In this document: in pieces, positions 19,126 to 30,300 of the stretch
Layout: every line of letters starts with the position of its first letter
Position numbering within the stretch: the stretch's first letter is position 1
Assembly (NCBI RefSeq): GCF_003990335.1
Contig: NZ_CP034683.1
Location: forward strand, 2,897,501-2,961,500
DNA from: Rheinheimera mangrovi
GTDB lineage: Bacteria > Pseudomonadota > Gammaproteobacteria > Enterobacterales > Alteromonadaceae
Length of the DNA stretch: 64,000 nucleotides
Reading direction: 5' to 3'
Notes under the pieces: generated by a model
Databases searched by the model: none
What the model was told of the DNA's origin: nothing
What the model saw: the letters and a program-made list of their open reading frames with translations, nothing else
Translations under genes and position numbers: made by a program

Positions 19126-22098
19126 ATGCGTCCTGTCTTTACAGTATTCATCCTGTTCACTCTGCAACTGCTTTGCTGCTGCTTAGCAGCACCGCCGCAA
19201 TTCTCTGCTTTGGCACAACAGTACACCGATGCGCCTTTAGTCAGCTATGACATCACACAGGATCAACAAGGCTATATTTGGTTTGCAAGTGAGCTGGATG
19301 GCTTACAGCGTTTCGACGGTTATGAGTTAGAAGCTTGGTCCGTCTTGAGAAAACAAGAGAAAAACCCGAAATTTGCCAATGTGAATCAGCTTTTGATCGA
19401 CAGTGAACAGCGTTTATGGGTCAGTACCTGGGGTCAAGGTGTCACGTTGCTGGACCAACACAATCAAGTGCAATTGCGCTTCACCAGTACAGCAGCTCCT
19501 GAACAGCGACTGCCCTCAGACCGGGTGCAAAGTTTCTTTGAAGACAGCCAAAATCGGATCTGGATAGGTGCTGTGGAGGGGTTGCGTTATGTACAGGCGG
19601 CTCAACCTTCTGTTTTGCAACAAGTTGATGCTTTGAAAAATGTCAGAGTCTGGCAACTATCAGAATCTACTGATGGTGTGTTATGGCTGGCCACTTCAAA
19701 AGGTTTATTCAGACTTTCGGCCGATTTGAAAGAACATCAATATTGGACATTAGACACTATCAATGGCGGAATGTCCTCTGCAGTATCTAACGAGATCAGA
19801 ACATTATTGTTGGTTGAGCAAGGGCTTTGGTTAGGCACCCAGTTTGGATTGTTCTTTTTTAGTTTTGAGCGCTCTGAAATACAATACAGATATCCGGCAG
19901 AGCTTGGCAGTATCAATGCTTTGTTTAGTCCACAACCTGGTCGCCTTTGGGTTGGCAGCAGTTCAGGGCTTTTTCAGATCAATACTGATGACAAAAGCCA
20001 ACCCAGACCAGACTATTTTCTGCAAACAGCAGATATTCGAAAGTTATTCAGAGACAAAACCGGGGTCATTTGGGTAGCTACCCGCAACAGAGGGATTTAC
20101 AAGGTGAATCCCTTACAACATAAGGTCCGCTATCTGCCTTTGCCACTGGAAGCCGCTATGCCTGACAATGCATTACGCCGCATCTACAGCCAGACCATAG
20201 TGGACAATAGGATCTGGTTGGGGCTGGATCAGGATATTTTCAGCTACGACCTGCAAACAGAGCTATGGAAAAAACATAGTCTGGAGACTAACAGACAACA
20301 TCATCAGGTATCCGGCATAGTCAAAGATACAGATGGCGTTTACTGGGCGGGCACAGACATAGGCTTATTTCATGCTCAGGGCAAAGACGATACATTTTTG
20401 CAGGACAAATTGCCCGCGACTATCGCCAACTTTACTTCTGTTACAGCGCTGGCCACAGATCCGGACGGGACTTTATGGCTTGGTTTATGGGAAAAAGGCC
20501 TGGTGAAATGGGATAAAAAAAATCCTCTTGGCGCAGTAGAACAACATGCTATAGCCACTCAGCCGGGTGATGCCATTATTAGTATTGATAGCGAAGATGC
20601 TGAATTTATATGGCTGGTTAGCCGTTTTAGTGGTTTATATCAGTTGCAGCGTAACACCGGGCTTATTACCAGATACCACAGTGGTGCTGACAGTCCGATC
20701 CAATTACCGTCTGACACCCTGCTTTGCATGGAGAAAGCATCAGCTTATCAATTCTGGTTGTGCACAAATCAAGGGCTATTTTTTATGGACCTTGAAAAAA
20801 AATCAGGCACCTTGTACCAAAGCCAGCAAGGCTTGCCTGATAACAGAGTGATTGCAATTCAGGCGCTTCAAAACGGTACCGTTTGGGTCAGCACTAAAAA
20901 AGGCCTGGCTGTCATGGATCTGGCCAGACAATCATTCAAAGTTCTTGGCGAAAAGGCCAATATCACATCCATGCTGCTGGAGACCCGAGCGCTGCAAAGT
21001 ACAGCATCAGGTGATATCTGGTTAGGTACAGCGGCTGGACTGTATAATTTCAAACCAGATGATATACAGCAGCATAAATTTAATGCTCCGTTGGTGATCA
21101 GCAAAGTGAAAGCCGGGGTACAGCAATGGTTTCATCCTGTTACTTCAGCCCAAACGCCTCTGGAGTTAGCCCCTCCGGCCAAAGAAATTAGCATCTACTT
21201 CAGCTTTCTGGAGTACTACTTCACTGAAGGACATCAGTACCAATACCGTTTGTCAGGTGCAGGTACTGATCAGGAATGGCATTATATCGGCCATAAAAAC
21301 CATATTAGCTTTACTCATTTGCCAGCAGGCCAATACAGTTTTGAAGTAAGAAATGCCATCGAACCCACTGAGATTGCTACGGCGACACTAGACTTTGTAA
21401 TTCCCACGCCTTTATGGCAAGACAAACGCTTATGGCTTTTTTTCTGCCTGATTGCCTCTTTGTTACTCTGGCTGTTCTGGCAATCCAGAGTGCGTAATCT
21501 GCATCAGCAAAACATCAGACTAAATCAATTGGTGCAACAACGTACCGAGGCGCTGGAACAAGCCAACAGCGCTTTGTTGCAACAAGCCCGTACAGATTTT
21601 TTAACCGGGTTACCGAACAGATTGGCGTTCTCTGAGCAGTTTGAATTACTGCAACGCCAGGCCATACGTCAAAAGTTACCTTTTACTTTGGCGTTACTGG
21701 ATATTGATCACTTTAAAAGTATCAACGATACCTATGGCCATGATGCGGGGGATGTAGTGTTGTCCAAAGTGGCGCAGGCCTTGAGTCAACGCTTACGTCA
21801 GCGTGATGTGCTGGCGCGCTGGGGTGGCGAAGAGTTTATTTTACTGTTACCGGAAACCACAACAGAAGGCGCCTTCATCGTATGTGAAGAACTGCGCCAA
21901 AGCCTGATGCAATTGGTGATTGAGTATGATCATAAACAAATTGCTGTGACAGCCACTTTGGGCTTAGCTCAGTTAGATGACGTACAACTGGAGCTGGTTT
22001 GCTGGCAATCGGCCGCCGATATAGCCTTGTATCAGGGCAAAAAAACTGGTCGTAATAAAGTGGTGATCTATCAGGGGGACGCTGCTGTTATTGACTGA
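19126..22098 (+). CDS. Membrane diguanylate cyclase with periplasmic two-component-regulator propeller
   Basis: 990-aa sensor. A signal/anchor segment (MRPVFTVFILFTLQLLCC) precedes a long run of propeller repeats with recurrent W(L/V)GT and DxxGxIW motifs, then a Y_Y_Y-type Ig domain, one membrane helix (LWLFFCLIASLLLWLFW), a short coiled coil and a GGDEF domain. The active site is intact (WGGEEF, residues 899-904) and the inhibitory RxxD site (RQRD) lies 5 residues before it, so it should make c-di-GMP and be product-inhibited. I chose the ATG at 19126 over a TTG 24 bp earlier because AAGAGA precedes it. The ligand of the propeller is unknown. Confidence 0.88.
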   Translation: MRPVFTVFILFTLQLLCCCLAAPPQFSALAQQYTDAPLVSYDITQDQQGYIWFASELDGLQRFDGYELEAWSVLRKQEKNPKFANVNQLLIDSEQRLWVSTWGQGVTLLDQHNQVQLRFTSTAAPEQRLPSDRVQSFFEDSQNRIWIGAVEGLRYVQAAQPSVLQQVDALKNVRVWQLSESTDGVLWLATSKGLFRLSADLKEHQYWTLDTINGGMSSAVSNEIRTLLLVEQGLWLGTQFGLFFFSFERSEIQYRYPAELGSINALFSPQPGRLWVGSSSGLFQINTDDKSQPRPDYFLQTADIRKLFRDKTGVIWVATRNRGIYKVNPLQHKVRYLPLPLEAAMPDNALRRIYSQTIVDNRIWLGLDQDIFSYDLQTELWKKHSLETNRQHHQVSGIVKDTDGVYWAGTDIGLFHAQGKDDTFLQDKLPATIANFTSVTALATDPDGTLWLGLWEKGLVKWDKKNPLGAVEQHAIATQPGDAIISIDSEDAEFIWLVSRFSGLYQLQRNTGLITRYHSGADSPIQLPSDTLLCMEKASAYQFWLCTNQGLFFMDLEKKSGTLYQSQQGLPDNRVIAIQALQNGTVWVSTKKGLAVMDLARQSFKVLGEKANITSMLLETRALQSTASGDIWLGTAAGLYNFKPDDIQQHKFNAPLVISKVKAGVQQWFHPVTSAQTPLELAPPAKEISIYFSFLEYYFTEGHQYQYRLSGAGTDQEWHYIGHKNHISFTHLPAGQYSFEVRNAIEPTEIATATLDFVIPTPLWQDKRLWLFFCLIASLLLWLFWQSRVRNLHQQNIRLNQLVQQRTEALEQANSALLQQARTDFLTGLPNRLAFSEQFELLQRQAIRQKLPFTLALLDIDHFKSINDTYGHDAGDVVLSKVAQALSQRLRQRDVLARWGGEEFILLLPETTTEGAFIVCEELRQSLMQLVIEYDHKQIAVTATLGLAQLDDVQLELVCWQSAADIALYQGKKTGRNKVVIYQGDAAVID

Positions 22099-22194
22099 CA
22101 GATCGATATAATCGAATAAATTGGGCCAAATATAGCCATTTTTAATCGAAGCCATAACTTTTATACTGCATTTTTGTAGCTTTGGAGTTGTGTC

Positions 22195-22977
22195 ATGTTG
22201 ATTGAACCTGCTTTTTTTATTGGCCACGGTAGTCCTATGAATGCACTGGAACACAATGCGTTAGTGCAACAGTGGCAATCGCTGACGCAAGGTCGCAAGC
22301 CCAAAGCCATTTTGATGATTTCGGCTCACTGGTACACCAAAGGTACGGCAGTCACAGCCATGCCCGCCCCCAGAACTATTCACGATTTTTATGGATTTCC
22401 TGAAGAGTTGCATCAGGTGCAGTACCCTGCCCCAGGTAGCCCTGAACTGGCTGCGGAAATTAAAAGCCTGTTAGCACCGCATCAGGTGGTTCTGGATTTA
22501 AGTTGGGGTTTGGATCATGGTGCCTGGTCAGTTTTGATGCATATGTTTCCCGATGCCAACATACCGGTAGTACAGCTTAGCCTTGATCAGCATCTAGCCC
22601 CTGCTGAACATCTGCAACTGGCAAAAAAACTGGCTCCGCTGCGACAGCAAGGTGTGATGATTGTCGGCTCTGGCAATGTAGTGCATAACTTGCGAATGTT
22701 GGACTGGCAAAGCACCAGACCGCCTTTGTGGGCTGAGCAATTTAACCAACAGATCAAAGAGTTTTTACTGACAAAAAACTTTGATGCTATAGCTCAATAT
22801 CAATATTCAGGTGAAGCGGCCAGACTGGCCGTGCCCCATCCGGATCACTTTTTACCTTTGCTTTATGTGCTGGGCAGCATGCTAGAGGGCGATGAGATCA
22901 GCTTATTTAATGATGAGATTTTATATGGGGCTTTAGCTATGCTGTCAGTGCAGTTGCGAAACAAAACGCCAGACTAA
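22195..22977 (+). CDS. ygiD: YgiD-like 4,5-DOPA extradiol dioxygenase (LigB family)
   Basis: 260-aa class III extradiol dioxygenase. It aligns from memory with E. coli YgiD over nearly its whole length: GHGSPMN (His11), SAHWYTKGT (His45), TIHDFYGFP, YPAPGSPEL, GSGNVVHNLR and the C-terminal HFLPLLYVLG. The histidines bind the metal. In vitro the family cleaves the ring of L-DOPA; the physiological substrate in bacteria is unsettled. Single gene, ended by the hairpin at 22981. Confidence 0.9.
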   Translation: MLIEPAFFIGHGSPMNALEHNALVQQWQSLTQGRKPKAILMISAHWYTKGTAVTAMPAPRTIHDFYGFPEELHQVQYPAPGSPELAAEIKSLLAPHQVVLDLSWGLDHGAWSVLMHMFPDANIPVVQLSLDQHLAPAEHLQLAKKLAPLRQQGVMIVGSGNVVHNLRMLDWQSTRPPLWAEQFNQQIKEFLLTKNFDAIAQYQYSGEAARLAVPHPDHFLPLLYVLGSMLEGDEISLFNDEILYGALAMLSVQLRNKTPD

Positions 22978-22980
22978 AAG

Positions 22981-23008
22981 AAAAGCGTTATTCGAGGTAA
23001 CGCTTTTT
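22981..23008. terminator. Bidirectional terminator between ygiD and the small membrane protein
   Basis: AAAAGCGTTA (22981-22990) pairs with TAACGCTTTTT (22998-23008) around a 7-nt loop. It serves ygiD on the plus strand and overlaps the stop codon of the converging small gene. Confidence 0.8.
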
Positions 23009-23221
23009 CTGTTGCTGCACATCGCTGATGGCTTGAGACAAATCAGCACCGGTTAACTGGTGTTGCTGCATTAGCTGTTGCATAGCCTCAGACAACTCAG
23101 CGCTACTGTGCTGCGTCACCGGGATTTTCGCCTGACGGTAATAGGTGGTGCCAAAATCTATCAGAGCACAAAGCAAATACACCAGAATAAAAACTGCCGG
23201 ATATTTTATTTTGTGTACCAT
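22988..23221 (-). CDS. Small membrane-anchored protein of unknown function
   Basis: 77 aa: one N-terminal membrane helix (YPAVFILVYLLCALIDFG) and a Gln-rich helical tail of about 45 residues, probably periplasmic or amphipathic. No family recognised. The start is the ATG at 23221, preceded by AGGAG 8 nt away, and overlaps the end of the upstream gene by 16 nt, so the two are coupled. Last gene of the ygiQ-GNAT-unknown-unknown cluster. Confidence 0.65.
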   Translation of the reverse strand: MVHKIKYPAVFILVYLLCALIDFGTTYYRQAKIPVTQHSSAELSEAMQQLMQQHQLTGADLSQAISDVQQQKKRYLE

Positions 23222-23841
23222 GTTTTCAGCTCCTGTTCCCATTGTTTCCGCTCGTCAGGCCATAAATCTCTGGTGGTGGCGTCGTCAAACTTATATCTTT
23301 TATTGGCTTTCAGTTTTAATAACACAGCGCCTGGTAAACTTTCCAAATCAGCGTATTCCAACTCACCCGCTTTCAGTACTTTGGCATAGTCGAGAATTTT
23401 GGCGGTAAATTCTTTGGTCAATGGTGTCGGCGCCATCAATTTGACCTGACACAAGGTATTGCGGCATTCGCTGTCAAGAATACGTAATTCATTATTGGTG
23501 GTGGTGACAGCTAAATGCGCCAGCAGATATTCAGTAGCGTCAGCCCAGCCGTCGTCACGGTCTTGATTTTCCCAGGCTTCATGTTGTTCCAGCAGCGCTT
23601 TCTCTTTAGCCATCAAAGCACGAATGCCTAAATAAGCATGGATCAGCTGCGCAGCCTCCGGATCCTTTGCTTCAAAGTCGTTGGCTTGTTTTAACTGGGA
23701 TTGGGTCATAGGCTCAGGTAACAACACAAACGCCAGCCAGGGTTTCACCTGATAGGCACAGATAGCCGCGACAACAACGAGCAGGCAGATCAGCCACTGT
23801 GCTGCAACAGATTGTAAATTGAGCTGAAACTTCAACGCCAT
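23206..23841 (-). CDS. Single-pass membrane protein of unknown function
   Basis: 211 aa with one N-terminal membrane helix (WLICLLVVVAAICAYQV) and a soluble, charged domain. That domain carries LDSECRNTLCQVKL, the two-cysteine pattern common in small periplasmic anchored proteins, so a disulfide is plausible. The start ATG at 23841 has GGAG just upstream; an upstream ATG would add five residues. It overlaps the following 77-aa gene, which suggests that the two products work together. Function unknown. Confidence 0.7.
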   Translation of the reverse strand: MALKFQLNLQSVAAQWLICLLVVVAAICAYQVKPWLAFVLLPEPMTQSQLKQANDFEAKDPEAAQLIHAYLGIRALMAKEKALLEQHEAWENQDRDDGWADATEYLLAHLAVTTTNNELRILDSECRNTLCQVKLMAPTPLTKEFTAKILDYAKVLKAGELEYADLESLPGAVLLKLKANKRYKFDDATTRDLWPDERKQWEQELKTWYTK

Positions 23842-23904
23842 ACAAACTCCAATCAAAAGGCGGCAAAGTTTAACAGAGCCTGAATCAGTACTAAAGCGGC
23901 TTGT

Positions 23905-24417
23905 TTAAATGGCGCGGGAAAATAGTAATAAATCGTATTCTTCGATCAAGGACAGCTTGGTTTTACTTTCCAGAGTAAAACCTAAGCGCAAGGCCACGTG
24001 CTGTGAACCTTCATTCTGTGGATGGATCACAGCCACTAATCTTTCCAAACTTAAGCCTTGAGCAAACTGAATAACAGCCTGCCCGGCTTCAGTAGCTAGC
24101 CCCTTGCGCCAAAACTCTGGCAAAAAACGGTAGCCAAGCTCTGTTTCTTTAATTTCTTCCAGAAATTTTATGCCACTAAAACCTATTACCTGCCCCGTTT
24201 CTTTCCAGACGCAAGCAAAACGGCCATACCCATAGACCTGATAATCCCGCAGTGGATGCTGTTGCAGATAATCCAGCACATCCTGTTTCGATTGTGCTGG
24301 TTTATTACCGACATAACGTATGACGTCTGGCACTGTCATCAGTTGATACATGGCATCCACATCATCCAGCGTAAAAGAGCGCAAGATTAATCGTGGAGTT
24401 TCAAGTACAGCCTTCAT
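23905..24417 (-). CDS. GNAT family N-acetyltransferase (RimJ/RimL-like)
   Basis: 170-aa acetyl-CoA-dependent transferase. It begins LETPRLILRSFTLDDVDAMYQL, typical of the RimJ/RimL branch, has the acetyl-CoA loop region FLPEFWRKGLATEAGQAVIQFA, and ends with HPQNEGSQHVALRLGF, the usual motif B. The substrate cannot be predicted. It follows ygiQ by 9 nt in the same direction. Confidence 0.85.
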   Translation of the reverse strand: MKAVLETPRLILRSFTLDDVDAMYQLMTVPDVIRYVGNKPAQSKQDVLDYLQQHPLRDYQVYGYGRFACVWKETGQVIGFSGIKFLEEIKETELGYRFLPEFWRKGLATEAGQAVIQFAQGLSLERLVAVIHPQNEGSQHVALRLGFTLESKTKLSLIEEYDLLLFSRAI

Positions 24418-24426
24418 CGACTTGCT

Positions 24427-26694
24427 TTAACCCTTAGCTTTTTTGCTAAAAGATGGCTTGCCGGACGAGCGTTTGATTTTCTCCACCGCTTTGGCCGCAG
24501 GATTGACCCCAGTGTGGCGGGTTAACGCCACCTGACCTGGTTTTTTACCTGGTACTTTGATGTTACGCAGGAACATGTCCTCTTTGCCCTCTTCCGGCAC
24601 CAGACAGCCTTTGCTTCTGCCAATCAGGTGTTTTAAGCCCATTTTGACTAAAGCTTCGCGGATCATAGGCCAGCCTTTTGGGTCGTGGTAACGCAACAAA
24701 GCTTTGTGCAAGCGGCGCTGACGTTCACCTTTAGGCACTGGCACTACTTCGGTATTGCCTTTGATGTTCTTTAGCGAGTTCATCTCGGTGTGATAGATGG
24801 TGGTCGCGTTCGCCATAGGGCTTGGGTAGAAGTTCTGCACCTGGTCCAGTTTAAAATCACGTTCTTTCAGCCAGAGTGCTAAATTCACCATGTCTTTGTC
24901 TGTAGTTCCCGGATGCGCTGAAATGAAATACGGGATCAGGTATTGCTCTTTACCTGCTTCACGGCTGAAGCGGTCGAACATTTCTTTAAACTTGTCATAA
25001 GCGCCCATGCCAGGTTTCATCATCTTCGACAATGGGCCTGTTTCGGTATGCTCTGGGGCTATTTTTAAATAACCACCCACGTGATGCTGCACTAACTCTT
25101 TAACGTAGTTTGGATCTTCAACAGCTAAATCGTAACGAACGCCGGATGCCACCAGAATCTTTTTAATACCATCCACTTTACGGGCAGCACGGTATAAATC
25201 TACGGTCGGGCTTTGGTCTGTGTCCATATGCTCACAAATAGTCGGATAGACACAAGAAGGCCGGCGGCAGGTTTGCTCCGCTTTTGGATTTTTACAACGT
25301 AAGCGATACATATTGGCAGTTGGACCGCCTAAATCCGAGATCACGCCGGTAAAGCCCGGCACTTTGTCACGAATTTGTTTAATTTCATTTAAAATCGATT
25401 CCTGCGAACGGCTTTGGATCACGCGGCCTTCGTGTTCCGTAATAGAACAAAAAGAACAGCCACCAAAACAGCCACGCATAATATTGACCGAGGTTTTGAT
25501 CATTTCATACGCAGGAATTTTCGCCTTGCCATACACAGGATGAGGCACACGTTGATAAGGCAGACCAAATACACCGTCCATCTCTTCTGTAGTCAGCGGG
25601 AATGCCGGAGGATTGACCCATAAATGCCGATCGCCATGGCGTTGGTAAATAGCGCGGGCACAACCCGGGTTAGTTTCCTGATGCAAAATACGTGAAGCAT
25701 GGGCATATAAAGCTTTGTTGACACTCACCTGCTCATAAGCAGGCAGTTTGACATAAGTTTTTTCCCAGGGTTTTTGCCGTGGCGGCTGCACCAGTATCGG
25801 CTTGGCTTCCACTTCTGGCGCTTTGCTTAAGTCGATGCCTTGCTGCGCAAACTCAGAGAAAGTGCCACAACCTACATCATCTGCACCATAAGGATTAGGC
25901 ACAGGGTCAATTTTGCCAACTTTATCTATGGCGGTAGAATCCACGCCACGCCAACCAGGTAAAGGCTCTTTGCGGATCACCGCAGTACCACGAATATCAT
26001 GCAGCGTATTGATATCTTCGCCATTGGCAATACGATGTGCCACTTCAATCAGCGGACGTTCGGCGTTGCCGTAAATCAGCATCTCGGCTTTGGCATCAAA
26101 AATAATGGAGCGACGAACTTTTTCCTGCCAGTAGTCATAATGGGCAATACGGCGCAGGCTGGCCTCAATACCACCGATGATCACAGGCACATCTTTGTAG
26201 GCTTCTTTACAGCGCTGCGAATAGACCAGCACTGCACGGTCAGGTCGTTTACCGCCTTCATTGCCAGGCGTGTAGGCATCGTCATGACGTAATTTTTTAT
26301 CCGCTGTGTAGCGGTTAATCATCGAATCCATATTGCCGGCAGAGACACCAAAGAACAGGTTGGGTTTGCCAAGTGTCATAAAAGCATCTTTGGAAGACCA
26401 GTCAGGCTGAGCAATCATACCTACCCGAAACCCCTGGCTTTCCAGCATACGACCTACCACAGCCATGCCAAAGCTTGGGTGATCGACATAAGCGTCACCG
26501 ACCACCAGAATAATATCGCAGCTGTCCCAGCCCAGTTGTTTCATCTCGGCCCGGCTCATTGGCAAAAATGGTGCAGTACCAAAGGACTCAGCCCAGTATT
26601 TAGGATAAGAAAATAGTCCCCGCTCGGCCGCCATGCGGTCCACTGCTGGGGATTTTCTTAAAGGGGCCTGATTCATTTGCATCTGTTGTTTCAC
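24427..26694 (-). CDS. ygiQ: YgiQ family radical SAM protein (UPF0313)
   Basis: 755-aa radical SAM protein. The N-terminal region resembles a B12-binding-like fold ([20 protein letters not shown]), and the central radical SAM domain has the iron-sulfur motif CFGGCSFC. Further conserved cysteines ([18 protein letters not shown]) may bind a second cluster. The C-terminus is a basic tail. The biochemical role of YgiQ is not established. It heads a cluster with a GNAT gene and two small membrane-anchored unknowns. Confidence 0.92.
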   Translation of the reverse strand: MKQQMQMNQAPLRKSPAVDRMAAERGLFSYPKYWAESFGTAPFLPMSRAEMKQLGWDSCDIILVVGDAYVDHPSFGMAVVGRMLESQGFRVGMIAQPDWSSKDAFMTLGKPNLFFGVSAGNMDSMINRYTADKKLRHDDAYTPGNEGGKRPDRAVLVYSQRCKEAYKDVPVIIGGIEASLRRIAHYDYWQEKVRRSIIFDAKAEMLIYGNAERPLIEVAHRIANGEDINTLHDIRGTAVIRKEPLPGWRGVDSTAIDKVGKIDPVPNPYGADDVGCGTFSEFAQQGIDLSKAPEVEAKPILVQPPRQKPWEKTYVKLPAYEQVSVNKALYAHASRILHQETNPGCARAIYQRHGDRHLWVNPPAFPLTTEEMDGVFGLPYQRVPHPVYGKAKIPAYEMIKTSVNIMRGCFGGCSFCSITEHEGRVIQSRSQESILNEIKQIRDKVPGFTGVISDLGGPTANMYRLRCKNPKAEQTCRRPSCVYPTICEHMDTDQSPTVDLYRAARKVDGIKKILVASGVRYDLAVEDPNYVKELVQHHVGGYLKIAPEHTETGPLSKMMKPGMGAYDKFKEMFDRFSREAGKEQYLIPYFISAHPGTTDKDMVNLALWLKERDFKLDQVQNFYPSPMANATTIYHTEMNSLKNIKGNTEVVPVPKGERQRRLHKALLRYHDPKGWPMIREALVKMGLKHLIGRSKGCLVPEEGKEDMFLRNIKVPGKKPGQVALTRHTGVNPAAKAVEKIKRSSGKPSFSKKAKG

Positions 26695-27318
26695 TCGGTT
26701 TTGCCTGCCAAAAATGGCCGCGCATTATACTTGTTTAAGTGAAGGATTACTAACTTTAAGCTGAACTGCTTCAGCTCTTTTGCCGAATAAAACTTAGCCG
26801 AAAGTCTGGCCATGCGCCATCACAGACCAAGAACTTAGCTTGTGGCTATAAAAGTGCCTATATAACGACCTGAATTTTATGGCCTGTTTGTATCAACGTA
26901 GCAACATCATAGCGCGAAAGCCCGAGATTACTGTTGTCGCAGCTCAGAATGTGAATGCAATGCTCTGGCGATTTGCCGCCTTGACCCTTCCTTACTTCGC
27001 AAGTTCGTCACAGGGAAAACAGCGTTGCAGCGGCTCAAAACTCTCATTTCTTCTGCGTTTTTGTTACTTGGTAACATATAAATAATCAATAACAAAGAGC
27101 AGCTTGCCTGTAACCCAACACGATTTGATGCATTTTTTTTCATCAACCCATGTTTACTTTTCAATCATCATGGTACAAAGTAACATTAGAGCTTGGCATA
27201 TATGGTAGTAATGGCAGCTTTGAACAGGAAGAGCAGAGTCAATATCTCATGGCGATGTCAGTGGGACCATGACTGACAGGTTGCATGAATTAAAACAAGA
27301 ACAGAAGAGACTTAAACT
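26695..27318. other. Long intergenic region upstream of the TonB-dependent receptor
   Basis: 624 bp between the divergent genes ygiQ and the receptor. A minus-strand TATAAT (26734-26739) fits the ygiQ promoter. GTTAC-TTG-GTAAC (27063-27075) is a perfect small dyad and may be a regulator site. No tRNA or convincing coding frame was found; the open frames of 60-80 codons have no family resemblance or good ribosome-binding site. Confidence 0.6.
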
Positions 27319-30300
27319 ATGTCTGAATTACACAACAATAACTATCATCACTACAGCGCTAACTGTCATAACAACAGCACCAAAAGCACTAAACGAGCCA
27401 GAATTAGCCTGGCTATTTCTGCAGCTTTGCTGGGCATGAGCCCTGCGTGGCTGCTTGCACAAGATTTGCCAAAAAATGACAGCGGTGTCATTAGCGAAAA
27501 AAAGGCTGAACCACTAGAAGTTATTGAAGTAAAAGGGATCCGGGGCAGTATTATGTCAGCTCAGGATCTTAAGCGTTTTGCTGATACAGTGAAAGATGTC
27601 ATCACTGCAACAGACATAGGCGCACTGCCGGATAAGTCCGTAACCGAAGCTTTGCAGCGTGTTCCTGGTGTCACCATTGAGCGCTTTGCTTCTTCTGACG
27701 ACCCAAAACACTATGCCGATGAAGGAACAGGTGTATTGGTGCGTGGTCTGGATCGTGTGCGCTCTGAAGTAAATGGCCGTGGTGCTTTCAGTGCAAACCC
27801 ATGGGGCGGTCTGAGCTATGAAGACTTTCCTGCAGAGCTACTGGGCTCAGTGGAAGTGGTTAAAAACCAGACGGCCGACTTGATCTCAGGCGGCATAGCC
27901 GGCACTGTCAACCTTGTAACCCGCAAACCTTTTGATTCTGACAAAAGAGTCGTGGCCTTCAGCACAAAAGCAAACTACGGTGATTTCCGCGAAGAAGTCA
28001 CCCCTTCTTTATCAGGCCTTTTTTCTGATAGCTGGGAAACCAAAAGCGGTAAGTTTGGCTTTCTGATCGCGGCGTCCCAATCAGAATACAAATCACGGGG
28101 TGATGGCGTGGGTTTAGGTAATTTCCACTCCCGTGGAGACTCTTTTATACCTACCACAGATCAGTGGGGAGGCATTACTGGTGTTGACCCTAGCTCCCCT
28201 GTCGATGGTCCGGGACTTCCGGGTCAACCAGCAGGCAGCGTCTGGCATGTGCCGGTAGCCATTCATATGAGCACAGCGGATAATGATCGCGAGCGCACAG
28301 GCTTCACGTCGTCTTTGCAATGGGCGAACACAGACGACACCATAGTTGCCACTTTAGAACACATTAATTCTGATGCATCTTTAGAGTGGAACGAACGTCA
28401 AATCGGTCAGGCGGCTCAGGGTTTTAAAGGTTTTATGGGCTCCTCCCAAAACTGGCGGGACGATGCGGCCAACGGCCATCCTTTAACCACAAACAATGGA
28501 TTTGTTACCTCAGGTGTTGCACTTGGTGTCAGTCCGGAAACACCATTTTTCTATCGTAGTCGTTGGAACTACAACGAAAATACGGTGGAAGACACTTCAC
28601 TCAACCTGAAGATAAAAGCTACGGACAGATTAAAGCTAGAGTTAGATTATCAGCACATTGACTCTGAAAAAGTGGTGCATAACTACAGCATGTCAGGTCA
28701 AACCCGTGGCAACCATGTGCATGCGGTATCACCTTACTTCCTGGATATGCGTGGCGACCGCCCGACAGTGGAGTTTTTGAGCGATAACATTCTGACACCA
28801 GGTTGGTCTCCAAACAGTGATTGGAATGGACCTGTGCCTAATCTGTTCCTTGGCAGCGGTATGGAACAGGAAGAGCACAACACTGCAAAAGCTGACAGCT
28901 TTAAATTTGACGCCAGTTATGAACTCGATGGTGTGTTCACCGGCATTAAAACAGGTTTTTACTACACAAATAAAGACCTGACAGTACGCGATACTGCATA
29001 CGAAGGTTGGTCTGCTATTGGTACGCCATGGGACATGAATGATCGTAACGCAGCAGCTGCAGTCAACAGACCTGAGTTATTTGAACGTGTTGATTTTTCT
29101 GATTATTACAATGGCAAAGTTCTTGTTGGCAATGTGAATAACTTTCTGTTCCCTAAAATGGATCTGGTGAGAAACTATGCAGATTCATTGCGTCAGGGTT
29201 GTAAAGACGGATGGCATAACGCAACTCTGAGTGCAGCCAATAACGGCGTCTGTACCGGCACTTATGTTCCTTATGCCGATAAACCTAACCGTGTAGAGGG
29301 GCCTTATGCGGCACATAACATCAGCTCATCCAATGAACAACGTACAGAGTTTTACGTGCGCGGTGATTTTGAGCTGGTCGACCTGAGCACTCCGGTGAAA
29401 GGTAACCTTGGTTTGCGTTTTGTTAACTACCAGTTGGAGTCTACCGGCGCTTTCGTGCAGCCATCCACGACAAAACGTGGTGAGCCAGGTACCTCGCTGA
29501 ACACTGTGTTGCAGCAACCACAATATAAGCGTTATTACGATCTCGCTTCGGGTGATTCACAATTGAGCACTGTGGACGGTACAGGGTACAGCGCGGTATT
29601 GCCAAGCTTAAACCTGAACTTTGAAGTAGCCGAAGATTTAGTGATGCGCTTTGGTGCCTCTCAGGGCTTGTATTACCCAAGCTTAGTGGATGCACGCAAT
29701 ATCAGTCTGCTGGATTTGGATTACACCCGTCGTCTGCAAACGCCAGGAGCGGATCAGGATGAAGTCAATAACCCTGTAGTTGCCATCGACGATATTGAAG
29801 TGACTGCATTGGCAGGCAACCCTTATCTGGAACCGGAAGAATCTATTAATCTGGATTTAACTGCAGAATGGTATTTCGCTGATGGCGGCTTTATCAACGT
29901 CGGCTTATTCCACAAAAAGCTGGACAATATAATCCGCAACAGACAATTTGATCTGGATGTCAGCTACAACGGTGTGGATTACGACGTATCGGCTTATGGT
30001 CCGGCGAACACAGGCTCAGGTACTATTCGTGGGGCTGAATTTTCGTACTCTCAATTCTACGATATGTTGCCAGGCGCATGGCGCGGTTTAGGTTTGCAGT
30101 TTAACTACACCTATATAGACCAAAGTGGTCTGGAAGACCCTAACGCCATTTCAGAAGGTACTTTAGGTTTTGATGAAAATGGTAATCCTATTGCAGACAA
30201 TCGCAATACCTTCCGTGTATTTGGTGGTTTGCCGCTGCAAGGTTATTCCGATCAGAATATGAATATCGTCGGTATGTATGAGTACGAGGATATTTCATTC

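Noticed and set aside
26928..27164. 78-codon minus-strand frame in the receptor upstream region
   Set aside because: Low-complexity composition, no ribosome-binding site, no recognisable domain; the region is better explained as regulatory DNA.
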